64,000 nt of DNA from Sulfitobacter alexandrii (GCF_001886735.1 NZ_CP018076.1:930001-994000); one strand, 5' to 3'. Counted from the first letter of the stretch, positions 38,394 to 46,733 are shown. Notes: generated from the letters alone by a model not told the origin. Numbers and translations: made by a program.

Positions 38394-39602
38394 ATGACCA
38401 GACTAAAGACCTCCATGATGGGAGCGATCGTGCCCCTCATGATGACTTCTCTCCCCGCACATGCACAGCTTATCGACATCGACCTTGATCTTGGGGCGTT
38501 GCTCGGGGCCGGACTCTGCATCGGCGGCGGTTGTAACGATGATTTCGAGTCCCCCAACGACGAACTGACTCTGTCGGGCACGGATGTCAGCATCCTGTTC
38601 GACGACACATCGGTGGCGCCTGCCGCGCGCAATGACTGGCGCATCGTCATCAACGAGCCCGGCTCGACCGGACAGGATTTCTTTGCCATCAATGACGTGA
38701 CTGGCGGGCAGCAACCCTTCCGGATCATGGGCGGCACGCCGTCAAATGCCTTCATGCTCGCGGCCTCGGGCAACGTGGGGTTCGGCACCCAGTTTCCCCA
38801 GCGTGATCTGCACGTGACAGCCACCGACAGCCCGTCGATCCGGCTGGAGCAGACCAGCGGCGGACCGGGCGCGCAGGTCTGGGACGTGGTGGCGAACGAG
38901 GAAAACTTCGTCATCGTCGACACGACCAGTGCCCAGGTGCCCTACAAGATCGAGGCCGCCGCACCCACCAACAGCCTTGTGATCACGGAGACCGGCAACG
39001 TCGGGTTCGGTGTCGGGGAACCCGCCGAAAAGCTGCACATCCTGACCACGGCGCCGGACACGGATTCCTTCGCGCTGTTCGACGCCCAGGGGTCCGGGTC
39101 GGACTCGGCGTTCAGGATCCGGCAGAACGGCATCATCCCAACAACGTGGGAGTTCCGTAACCAGCAAAGCTCGGGGCGGCTGAACGTCGGCATTGCGGGC
39201 GGGAACACGCCCTTCAAGATCGACAACCTCGCCAACAACAACCTGCTGCGGCTGGGCTCGGACACCGAAACCGATGTGGTGCGCGTCACCGGTCGACTGG
39301 TTGTCAACGACGTGACCGTCGCGGTGCCCGACTATGTCTTCAAGGACGACTATGTCTTGCGCCCCCTGGCCGAGGTCAAAGCCTTTATCGAGGAGAACAG
39401 CCACCTGCCCGAAGTGCCCTCTGAAAAGGACATCGCCGCTGGTGGGGTCGACATGACAGGGATGCAGATGGCGCTGCTCAAGAAGGTGGAGGAGCTGACT
39501 CTCTACACTCTCCAGCAGGAAGAGGCGATCTCGGCACAGATGGCACGGAACGACGCGCTGCGTGACCGTCTGGCCAAGGTCGAAGCGAAGCTGGCGGAGT
39601 GA
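38394..39602 (+). CDS. array gene 1: secreted fibre-like protein of unknown function
   Basis: A 402-aa protein I cannot name. It has a signal peptide ending near AHAQ (residue 25) and a Cys pair Cys42/Cys47 (CIGGGC). Two or three repeated beta modules follow, each ending in a VGFGTxxP-like turn (GNVGFGTQFPQRDLHV; GNVGFGVGEPAEKLHI). Next comes a conserved core (SDSAFRIRQNGIIPTTWEFR; SGRLNVGIAGGNTPFKIDN), then YVFKDDYVLRPLAEVKAFI and SHLPEVPS, and a C-terminal coiled coil. This C-terminal pattern resembles tail-fibre and trimeric surface proteins, including many in Bacteroidetes. It is the first of four paralogues. It is probably exported and oligomeric. Confidence 0.8.
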   Translation: MTRLKTSMMGAIVPLMMTSLPAHAQLIDIDLDLGALLGAGLCIGGGCNDDFESPNDELTLSGTDVSILFDDTSVAPAARNDWRIVINEPGSTGQDFFAINDVTGGQQPFRIMGGTPSNAFMLAASGNVGFGTQFPQRDLHVTATDSPSIRLEQTSGGPGAQVWDVVANEENFVIVDTTSAQVPYKIEAAAPTNSLVITETGNVGFGVGEPAEKLHILTTAPDTDSFALFDAQGSGSDSAFRIRQNGIIPTTWEFRNQQSSGRLNVGIAGGNTPFKIDNLANNNLLRLGSDTETDVVRVTGRLVVNDVTVAVPDYVFKDDYVLRPLAEVKAFIEENSHLPEVPSEKDIAAGGVDMTGMQMALLKKVEELTLYTLQQEEAISAQMARNDALRDRLAKVEAKLAE

Positions 39603-39919
39603 TCCGCCGGGCCTGACCACTTTCACGTCCCTCCGACAAGAAAGCGGCATCCGTTTCCAGACGGACCCCGGACATGGGGTTCAGCGGGAAGCGGGTGCCG
39701 CCTTGTATTTCAGCCAGAGCCGGTGATGTGCGGCGCCGCTCGCCGGCGCGTCCGTTCATTGCATGGCTTAATCAGGTGACCGGCCCCCCCGATTGCGGGG
39801 GAATTGACCGAACTGTCAAAACTTTTTAGCCTTCAACATAATACTCGGCGCGGTCCTCATTTTCGGACATTTCACCGCGCCATCATTGCCTTGTCGTTTT
39901 TAATACTCGGAGTTTTCCT
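39603..39919. promoter_or_regulatory. intergenic region between array genes 1 and 2, with candidate promoter and leader hairpin
   Basis: This 317-nt non-coding stretch turns AT-richer toward array gene 2. CTGTCA (39813-39818) and CATAAT (39837-39842) are 18 nt apart and could be a promoter. GGCGCGGT (39847-39854) and ACCGCGCC (39874-39881) form a perfect 8-bp stem near the predicted 5' end. TAATACTCGG occurs twice (39839-39848 and 39901-39910). The SD is GGAG in GGAGTTTT, as before gene 1. Confidence 0.5.
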
Positions 39920-41227
39920 ATGACACGTTCCATTTCGATCATCACCGGTCTGGTATGCGCTGCAGCGCTTGTGCCGTCACAGATCGCAGCGCAAAACCTG
40001 AATGGACAGAACCTGACACTGTCGGGAAGTATCACCCAGAACGGCGCTGGCCTGAACTTTTTCGACGGTACGTACTCCTACTTTGACGGCAGCGCATGTT
40101 TCGGCAATGCCTGCGAGTCGTCGGGTTCCAACGGTACCGGAAATCCGCCGTTGAAGTTGAAGTGGACCGAACCCAGCATCATTCTGGAGGACACCAGCAC
40201 GGCCAGTTTCGCTGACCGCGACTGGCGCATTCACATCAATGGCGGGGGAACCGATTCCTTTGCCATCGATGACGAGGGCGACGAGTGGGAGGTCGACGAT
40301 CCGACAACGGTTTTCACGATCGAGGGCGGGGCGCCGGCAAACGCCTTCTGGATGGCGCCGGACGGCGATATCGGCCTGGGCACATCGATTCCTCAGGCGG
40401 ACCTTCACATCGTTGACACCGTCCAGCCCAGTGTCCGGCTGGACTACACGGGAACCGGGCCGCAAAACTGGGAAATGCAGGCGAACGGTGACCTTTTCTC
40501 AATCGCCTACCAATCCAGTCTCTTCAGACCCTTCGCCATTTTCGAAGGCGCGCCGACCGGCAGCCTGATCATCGATCCGGCTGGAAACGTCGGTTTCGGT
40601 ACGGGGTCGCCCGAGGAAAAGCTGCACATCGTTACCACGGCGCCGGACACCGATTCCTTCGCGCTGTTCGACGCCCAGGGGCCCGGGTCCGACTCGGCGT
40701 TCCGGATCCGGCAGAAAGGTCTGATCCCCACCACGTGGGAGTTCCGGAACCAGCAAAGCTCCGGCCGGCTGAACGTCGGCATCGCGGGCGGGAACACGCC
40801 TTTCAAGATCGACAACCTCGCCGCCAACAACCTGCTGCGGCTGGGCCGCAACGGCCGCCCGGACGAGGTCGTCGTGACCGGCACGCTTGTCGTCAACAAC
40901 ACCGACATGAACGTGCCTGACTACGTCTTCGCCGACCACTACGCGCTCAGGTCCCTGGCCGAGGTCCGGGCCTTCATCGATGCCAACAGCCATCTGCCGG
41001 AGGTGCCCTCCGAGGCCGAGATCAGGGCGGAGGGCGTCGACCTGACCCAAATGCAGATGACGCAGCTCAAGAAGATCGAGGAACTTACGCTCTATACCCT
41101 CGCGCAGGAAGACCGCATCGCCGCGCAGGAAGACCGTATCGCGCGGCAGCAGGCGGAGATCGCAGGTTACCGCGAAACGCTTTCGGTGCTGGCCCGACGG
41201 CTCGACCGGCTAGAGGCGGGGCAGTGA
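39920..41227 (+). CDS. array gene 2: secreted fibre-like protein of unknown function
   Basis: A 435-aa paralogue of its neighbours and the longest of the four. The signal peptide ends near IAAQ (residue 25), and the Cys pair is Cys60/Cys65 (CFGNAC). The modules carry GDIGLGTSIPQADLHI and GNVGFGTGSPEEKLHI. The invariant core (TTWEFRNQQSSGRLNVGIAG) and the SHLPEVPS region follow, then a coiled coil with two copies of a 7-residue AQEDRIA repeat (41102-41143). Function unknown. It is separated from gene 3 by a 106-nt spacer that is itself duplicated before gene 4. Confidence 0.8.
   Translation: MTRSISIITGLVCAAALVPSQIAAQNLNGQNLTLSGSITQNGAGLNFFDGTYSYFDGSACFGNACESSGSNGTGNPPLKLKWTEPSIILEDTSTASFADRDWRIHINGGGTDSFAIDDEGDEWEVDDPTTVFTIEGGAPANAFWMAPDGDIGLGTSIPQADLHIVDTVQPSVRLDYTGTGPQNWEMQANGDLFSIAYQSSLFRPFAIFEGAPTGSLIIDPAGNVGFGTGSPEEKLHIVTTAPDTDSFALFDAQGPGSDSAFRIRQKGLIPTTWEFRNQQSSGRLNVGIAGGNTPFKIDNLAANNLLRLGRNGRPDEVVVTGTLVVNNTDMNVPDYVFADHYALRSLAEVRAFIDANSHLPEVPSEAEIRAEGVDLTQMQMTQLKKIEELTLYTLAQEDRIAAQEDRIARQQAEIAGYRETLSVLARRLDRLEAGQ
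41102..41143 (+). repeat. two tandem 21-bp repeats encoding one coiled-coil heptad each
   Basis: 41102-41122 and 41123-41143 differ at two positions and each encodes AQEDRIA. The unit of 7 residues is one heptad, so copy number changes lengthen the coiled coil in register. Gene 3 has three related copies. Confidence 0.85.
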
Positions 41228-41333
41228 TGGCAGACCCGCGCGACCTGCCTTCGCGGGGGCCTGACGTCACATCGGACCGGGCGTCACGACCGTTCAAGGC
41301 CACCCGACACATTCACCAACTTGGGTTTCTGCC
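41228..41333 (+). repeat. 106-nt intergenic spacer, copy A
   Basis: It aligns without gaps to 42588-42693 (same length) at roughly three quarters identity by eye. The shared blocks include TCACATCGG, TCACGAC and CGACACAT. The sequence just before each ATG lacks a strong SD. The spacer was duplicated together with the gene and may hold a promoter. Confidence 0.8.
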
Positions 41334-42587
41334 ATGATTTCCGTTCAGTGCGCTCGAAGGTTTCGTTCCATTCCGTTGTTTGCCGTCGGTCTCGCGATGT
41401 CTGTGGCCGCCGCTCAGGCGGATCAGGTGATCCCGGACGACCTGATCGTCAAGAGAGACATCTGTGTCGGCGGGATACAGTGCGTGGACGGCGAAGTGTT
41501 TGGCGATGCCGACATCAAGATCAAGAGTTCCGATCCGGAATTGCAATTCTTCGACACCAGTACCAGTGCCCCCTCGTGGAGCATCATCACCAACCGGGGC
41601 ACTCTTCCCGGCTTCACGATCCGGCAGGATGACAGCGGGCGGAGGCCCATTGAGGTCGCGCTGGGGGCGGCAACCAATACCCTGTTCCTCGGCAACGATC
41701 TGAAGGTGGGGATCGGCACCTCTGTCCCGGAGGCGAACCTGGACATCGTCAGCCAAGGCGGGACGGCCAGAATTGGGCTGAAGAGCAATGGGTCGCCGCA
41801 AGTTGGATTCAAACTTAGCGTGGATACCCTTGGCTTCTTCTTGAACGACGACAGCGACGATGCGGTGCCCTTCGCAATCGACTCCGGTGCGCCGACCGGG
41901 TCCATCTACGTCGTTTCCAACGGGAACGTCGGCCTGGGCACCGTCACGCCGCAGGAAAAGCTTCACATCCGCACCACCGCACCCGATACCGATGCCTTCG
42001 CGCTGTTCGAGGCGGCGGGGAGCGGATCGGATTCCGCCTTCCGCATCAGGCAGAACGGCCTGATCCCGACCACGTGGGAGTTCCGCAACCAGCAGACCTC
42101 GGGGCGGCTGAACGTCGGCATCGCGGGCGGGAATACCCCCTTCAAGATCGACAACACCGCGGCCAACAACCTGCTGCGGCTGGGTCGGAACGGCCGCCCG
42201 GACGAGGTCGTGGTGACCGGCACGCTGGTGGTCAACAACACCGACATGAACGTGCCCGACTACGTGTTCGAACCCGGCTACGACCTGCCGACGCTCGCGG
42301 AAATCGACGCCTTCATCGCGGACAACGGCCATCTGCCGGGCGTCCCCTCTGCGGCCGAAGTGGCTGGATCCGGGCTCGACATGACCCGGATGCAGATGGC
42401 GCAGCTCGAGAAGATCGAGGAACTGACCCTGCACACGATTTCGCAGGAAAACCGCATTGCGGCGCAGGAAGACCGGATCGCCGCGCAGGAAGACCGTATC
42501 GCGGAGCAGCAGGAGGAGATCGCCAGCTACCGCGAAACGCTTGCGGTGCTGGCCCGACGGCTCGACCGGATAGAGGCGGGCCAGTGA
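41334..42587 (+). CDS. array gene 3: secreted fibre-like protein of unknown function
   Basis: A 417-aa paralogue. The signal peptide ends near AQA (residue 29), then DQVIPDDLIVKRDICVGG with Cys44 and Cys50 (CX5C). Modules include LKVGIGTSVPEANLDI and GNVGLGTVTPQEKLHI. The shared core and a divergent ending (YVFEPGYDLPTLAEIDAFI; GHLPGVPS) follow, then a coiled coil with three AQEDRIA-like heptads. Its first half is close to gene 4 only. The start has a weak SD. Confidence 0.8.
   Translation: MISVQCARRFRSIPLFAVGLAMSVAAAQADQVIPDDLIVKRDICVGGIQCVDGEVFGDADIKIKSSDPELQFFDTSTSAPSWSIITNRGTLPGFTIRQDDSGRRPIEVALGAATNTLFLGNDLKVGIGTSVPEANLDIVSQGGTARIGLKSNGSPQVGFKLSVDTLGFFLNDDSDDAVPFAIDSGAPTGSIYVVSNGNVGLGTVTPQEKLHIRTTAPDTDAFALFEAAGSGSDSAFRIRQNGLIPTTWEFRNQQTSGRLNVGIAGGNTPFKIDNTAANNLLRLGRNGRPDEVVVTGTLVVNNTDMNVPDYVFEPGYDLPTLAEIDAFIADNGHLPGVPSAAEVAGSGLDMTRMQMAQLEKIEELTLHTISQENRIAAQEDRIAAQEDRIAEQQEEIASYRETLAVLARRLDRIEAGQ
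42441..42503 (+). repeat. three tandem 21-bp repeats encoding coiled-coil heptads
   Basis: Units at 42441-42461, 42462-42482 and 42483-42503 encode SQENRIA, AQEDRIA and AQEDRIA. Gene 2 has two such units and genes 1 and 4 have none. Confidence 0.85.
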
Positions 42588-42693
42588 TGGCTGATCCGCA
42601 CGACCTGCATTTGCCGGGGGCCGATGTCACATCGGGTTCGGCGTCACGACATTTAACTGCCACTCGACACATCCTCCAACCCGGGATCCCGCA
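42588..42693 (+). repeat. 106-nt intergenic spacer, copy B
   Basis: Gap-free counterpart of 41228-41333. It separates array genes 3 and 4 and shows that the duplication unit was gene plus spacer. Confidence 0.8.
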
Positions 42694-43914
42694 ATGATTT
42701 CCTTTCAATACATCCGACACTTTCGATCCATTCCGTCGCTTGCCGTCGGTCTCGCCATGTCCGTGGGCGCCGCACAGGCGGATCAGGTCATCCCGGACGA
42801 CCTGATCGTCGTGAGAGATCTCTGCGTCGGCTCGGCCCAGTGCGAGGACGGCGAAGCGTTTGGTAATACGGACCTGAAGATCAAGAGTTTCAGTCCGCAA
42901 TTGCAGTTCTTCGACACCAGCATCGGCGCCCCCTCCTGGAGCATCCTGACCAATCGGGACAGCCTTCCCGGCTTCACGATCCAGCATGATGACAGCGGGC
43001 GAACCCCCTTCGAGGTCGCACCGGGGGCGGCAACCAATACCCTGTTCCTCGGCAACACTTTCAAGGTGGGGATCGGCACCTCTGTACCCGAGGCGAACCT
43101 GGACATTTCGGGCCAAAACCCGACCGTCAGCATTCGCCTGAAGAACAATGCGTGGACGCAAGGTGGATTCAGCCTTAATGTGGACAGCTTGGGTGTGTTC
43201 TTGAAAGACGAAAACGACGGTAGGACGCCCTTCGCGGTCGACACCGGTGCCCCGACCGATTCCCTCTACATCCGTTCCGACGGCAAAGTCGGCCTGGGCA
43301 CCTTCGCACCACAGGAAAAGCTGCACATCGTGACCACGACGCCGAACACGGATTCCTTTGCGCTGTTCGACGCGCAGGGGGCCGGGTCCGACTCGGCGTT
43401 CCGGATCCGGCAGAACGGCACCATCCCCACCACATGGGAATTCCGCAACCAGCAAAGCTCGGGGCGGCTGAACGTCGGCATCGCGGGCGGCAACACGCCG
43501 TTCAAGATCGACAACACCGCCGCCAACAACCTGCTGCGCCTTGGCCGCAACGGCCGCCCGGACGAGGTCGTGGTGACCGGCACGCTTGTCGTCAACAACA
43601 CCGAGATGAACGTGCCTGACTACGTCTTCGCCGATGATTACGCCCTCCGGCCCCTGGCCGAGGTCCGCGCCTTCATCGACGCGAACAGCCATCTGCCGGA
43701 GGTGCCCTCCGAGGCCGAGATCAGGGCGGAGGGCGTCGACCTGACCCAGATGCAGATGACCCTGCTGAAGAAGGTCGAGGAACTGACGCTTTATACGCTG
43801 GAGCAGGACGCCACGATCGCAGACCTGAAGGCAAAGGCCGCCCGAAGCGAGGCCCAGGCCGCGAAGATCGAGGCATTGGAGGCACGACTGACGCAGCTCG
43901 AGGCAACACGCTGA
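42694..43914 (+). CDS. array gene 4: secreted fibre-like protein of unknown function
   Basis: A 406-aa paralogue. The N-terminal half (signal peptide, DQVIPDDLIVVRDLCVGS with Cys44/Cys50, modules up to VGIGTSVPEANLDI) follows gene 3. The region from the core to the start of the coiled coil (YVFADDYALRPLAEVRAFI; SHLPEVPSEAEIRAEGVDLT) follows gene 2, including a 65-nt identical run. The coiled-coil tail (LEQDATIADLKAKAARSE and on) is unique. It is a mosaic member and ends the array at a strong hairpin. Confidence 0.8.
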   Translation: MISFQYIRHFRSIPSLAVGLAMSVGAAQADQVIPDDLIVVRDLCVGSAQCEDGEAFGNTDLKIKSFSPQLQFFDTSIGAPSWSILTNRDSLPGFTIQHDDSGRTPFEVAPGAATNTLFLGNTFKVGIGTSVPEANLDISGQNPTVSIRLKNNAWTQGGFSLNVDSLGVFLKDENDGRTPFAVDTGAPTDSLYIRSDGKVGLGTFAPQEKLHIVTTTPNTDSFALFDAQGAGSDSAFRIRQNGTIPTTWEFRNQQSSGRLNVGIAGGNTPFKIDNTAANNLLRLGRNGRPDEVVVTGTLVVNNTEMNVPDYVFADDYALRPLAEVRAFIDANSHLPEVPSEAEIRAEGVDLTQMQMTLLKKVEELTLYTLEQDATIADLKAKAARSEAQAAKIEALEARLTQLEATR

Positions 43915-43980
43915 GCGCGAACAGTCTCCTCCTCAAGGCTGCCGCGCCGTCATCCGGCGTGGAGGAGACTGTCGCTTTAC
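43915..43980 (+). terminator. large hairpin closing the array
   Basis: Perfect 12-bp stem ACAGTCTCCTCC (43921-43932) with GGAGGAGACTGT (43961-43972), enclosing a second small hairpin CGCCG/CGGCG, followed by CGCTTTA. It starts 6 nt after the stop of gene 4. The U-tract is short, so termination is probable rather than certain. Confidence 0.65.
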
Positions 43981-44031
43981 CTGCCGTGTTTTGGCGCTAA
44001 GCTGGCCACCGAAGCAAGCGGGAGGCACGGC

Positions 44032-44490
44032 ATGCGGCTGCGCGTCAACGGAGCGGATCACGAGGTGGATGTCGAAGACGACATGCCGCTGCTGTGGGTC
44101 CTTCGAGACGAACTGGGGATCACCGGGCCCAAGTACGGGTGCGGAATCGCGCAATGCGGGGCCTGCACGGTTCACATGGGCGGTGTCGCCGTCCGATCCT
44201 GCCAGGTGCTGGTCGGGGACGTAGATGACGAGGTGACCACGATCGAGGGTCTGGGCACGCCGATCGCGATGCACGCGGTCCAGGAAGCCTGGGTCGAACA
44301 TCAGGTCGCCCAGTGCGGCTACTGCCAGGCGGGGCAGATCATGCAGGCTTCCGCCTTTCTCGACCTCAATCCCGATCCGACGGACGCGCAGATCGATGCC
44401 GCGATGAGCGGGAACCTCTGCCGTTGCGGGACGTACCCCCGCATCCGGGCGGCGATCCGCACGGCGGCGGCCAAGTTGCAGGGGGTCTGA
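44032..44490 (+). CDS. molybdenum hydroxylase 2Fe-2S subunit (isoquinoline 1-oxidoreductase alpha type)
   Basis: A 152-aa protein with two [2Fe-2S] sites: a plant-ferredoxin-type set [13 protein letters not shown] (about residues 36-48) and a C-terminal helical set QCGYCQAGQ ... GNLCRCGTY. It passes electrons from the Mo cofactor subunit to the acceptor. It is encoded 2 nt before the large subunit. SD GGGAGG is near the ATG. Confidence 0.92.
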   Translation: MRLRVNGADHEVDVEDDMPLLWVLRDELGITGPKYGCGIAQCGACTVHMGGVAVRSCQVLVGDVDDEVTTIEGLGTPIAMHAVQEAWVEHQVAQCGYCQAGQIMQASAFLDLNPDPTDAQIDAAMSGNLCRCGTYPRIRAAIRTAAAKLQGV

Positions 44491-44492
44491 CC

Positions 44493-46733
44493 ATGGGACG
44501 GGCGGGAACCATCGCGCGGCGCACGTTCCTCGTGGGGTCGGTCGCGGTAGTGGGGGGGGTCGCCTTTGGCGCCTATGTCTACAAGCGCCCGGTGAAGAAC
44601 CCGCTCGAGGCCGATCTGCAGCCGGGCGAAGCGACGTTCAATCCTTTCGTCAAGGTGGATGCGCAGGGTGTGACCCTGATCACTCCGCGGGCGGACGTGG
44701 GGCAGGGCGCTTATTCGATCCAGGCGCACCTGCTGGCCGAGGAGCTTGACGTGGACCTCGCCGAAGTGCGGATCGACCCCGGCATGCCATCGCCCGCCTA
44801 TTACAACAGCGTCGTCGCGGCCGAAGGATTTCCCATCGCGGCGACCTCTGACAGCCTGATGGCCCGCACCGGTCGCGGTGCGGCGGAGGTGGCTGCAAAG
44901 GTGCTTGGCCTGCAACTGACCGGTGGCTCCTCGACGGTGCCGGACATGTACGACCGCCTGCGCCACGCGGGGGCCGTCGCGCGCGAAACGCTGCTGGCTG
45001 CCGCGGCGCGGCAGACCGGACTGGATCGCGACCAGTTGAGCACCGACAAGGGGGCGGTGGTGCTGCCCGACGGGATGCGGCTGGCCTATGCGGACCTTGC
45101 CGCCACGGCCGCCGAGATCGCGCCGGTGCAGGACGTCACCCTGCGCGACCCGTCGGAATGGCGTGCGCTGGGCAAGGCGCACATGCGGACCGACACGGTG
45201 GCGAAATCGACCGGCACGCAGCTTTACGGCGTCGACATGTGGATGGAAGGGATGGTCCATGCCACGACCCGCACCAACCCTGCGCTGGGCGGCGGGATAC
45301 TCGGGTATGACGCGGGCGAGGCCGAGAAGATGCGCGGCGTGCGGGCGATCCTGCCGATTTCGAGCGGGTTCGCGGTGGTCGCGGACAACACGTGGCGCGC
45401 CTTCCGCGCGGCGGATGCCGTCAAGCCGGACTGGGGGCCATCGCCCTATACCGGCGACAGCGCGGCGCAATTCGCTGCCGTGGCCGCGTCCCTTGTCGCG
45501 GATCGGCAGGACAGCCGGTTCAAGGATGAAGGCGATGTGGACTCCGCACTGGAAAGCGGCGAAGTGCTGGAGGCGGAGTACCGTATTCCCTATCTCGCCC
45601 ATGCGCCCCTCGAACCGATGTCGGTTGTGGTGCACCTGGCGGACGGCGTGCTCGACATCTGGACAGGCACCCAGATTCCCCGCTTCGTCCAGGACGGCGC
45701 CGCGGCCGTGGCGGGGATCGAGCCCGACGCCGTGCGCGTTCATGTCCTGATGTCGGGGGGCAGTTTCGGGCGGCGGCTCGAAGACGACTATGTCCGGCAG
45801 GCTGTGGAGATCGCGGTGCAGATGCCCGACACGCCGATCAAGATGGTCTGGACCCGCGAAGAGGACATGACCCATGACTTTCCCCGGCCGCTGGCGATCG
45901 GTCGCGCGCGGGGCGCGGTCAGGGACGGGCAGGTCGCGGCCTACGACCTCGGCATCGCGGCGCCCTCCGTCGCGGCCTCTTCTCTGGGGCGATTGGGACA
46001 GCCCGTGATCGGCCCCGACGTCGCGATCGTCGCGGGGGCATGGGACCAGCCTTACGCGATCCCCGACTACCGGGTCACCGGCTACCGCGTGCCGCCCATG
46101 GTCCCGGTCAGTTCGTGGCGGTCGGTCGGGGCGTCGGGCAACGGTTTCCTGCACGAAACCTTTCTGGACGAGCTTTGCCACGCAGCGGGCGCCGACCCTT
46201 TGGAAGAGCGTCTGCGCCTGTGCTGGCACGCGACGTCGCGCAAGGTGCTCGAGGCGGTTGGCGACATGTCGAACTGGGGCAGCGACCTTGGCACCGGGCG
46301 GGGGCGGGGCGTGGCCTTCACCCTGTCGTTCGGGGTGCCGGTGGCCGAGGTGGTCGAGGTCACGCAGACGGAGAGGGGCCTGCGTATCGACAAGGTATTC
46401 GTCGCGGCCGACGTGGGCCGGGTGCTGGATCCGGTGAACTTCGAAGCGCAGCTTTCGGGCGGCGTGATCTGGGGGCTGGGCCACGCCATGAACTGCGAAC
46501 TGACCTACGTCGACGGTGCGGCCCAGCAGAACAATTTCCATGCCTTTGAAGGCATGCGCCTGTACCAGACGCCGCAGATCACCATCCGCGGGCTGGAGAA
46601 CGGCGACCGGATACGCGGCATCGGCGAGCCGGGCGTGCCGCCCGCGGCACCGGCCCTCGGCAACGCGATCTTTGCCGCGACCGGCCAGCGTATTCGCGAA
46701 CTGCCCTTCTCGAAGCACGTGGATTTCGCCTGA
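44493..46733 (+). CDS. molybdenum hydroxylase large subunit (isoquinoline 1-oxidoreductase beta type)
   Basis: A 746-aa molybdopterin-binding subunit. The N-terminus has a twin-arginine signal (RRTFLVGSVAVVGGVAFGAY, about residues 9-28), so the complex is exported folded with its partner. Family motifs include PRADVGQGAYSIQAHLLAEE and, toward the C-terminus, GIGEPGVPPAAPALGNAIF, whose Glu is the usual catalytic base. The substrate is unknown; family members oxidise N-heterocycles or aldehydes. The stop overlaps the cytochrome start by one base. Confidence 0.9.
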   Translation: MGRAGTIARRTFLVGSVAVVGGVAFGAYVYKRPVKNPLEADLQPGEATFNPFVKVDAQGVTLITPRADVGQGAYSIQAHLLAEELDVDLAEVRIDPGMPSPAYYNSVVAAEGFPIAATSDSLMARTGRGAAEVAAKVLGLQLTGGSSTVPDMYDRLRHAGAVARETLLAAAARQTGLDRDQLSTDKGAVVLPDGMRLAYADLAATAAEIAPVQDVTLRDPSEWRALGKAHMRTDTVAKSTGTQLYGVDMWMEGMVHATTRTNPALGGGILGYDAGEAEKMRGVRAILPISSGFAVVADNTWRAFRAADAVKPDWGPSPYTGDSAAQFAAVAASLVADRQDSRFKDEGDVDSALESGEVLEAEYRIPYLAHAPLEPMSVVVHLADGVLDIWTGTQIPRFVQDGAAAVAGIEPDAVRVHVLMSGGSFGRRLEDDYVRQAVEIAVQMPDTPIKMVWTREEDMTHDFPRPLAIGRARGAVRDGQVAAYDLGIAAPSVAASSLGRLGQPVIGPDVAIVAGAWDQPYAIPDYRVTGYRVPPMVPVSSWRSVGASGNGFLHETFLDELCHAAGADPLEERLRLCWHATSRKVLEAVGDMSNWGSDLGTGRGRGVAFTLSFGVPVAEVVEVTQTERGLRIDKVFVAADVGRVLDPVNFEAQLSGGVIWGLGHAMNCELTYVDGAAQQNNFHAFEGMRLYQTPQITIRGLENGDRIRGIGEPGVPPAAPALGNAIFAATGQRIRELPFSKHVDFA

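Noticed and set aside
41102..42503. Short direct repeats considered as a CRISPR array
   Set aside because: The 21-bp units are contiguous, lie inside reading frames and encode heptads. There are no spacers and no cas genes.
38394..43914. Array considered as part of a prophage tail region
   Set aside because: The proteins look fibre-like, but they have signal peptides and no capsid, tail, integrase, lysis or terminase gene is nearby. The flanks are ordinary metabolic genes.
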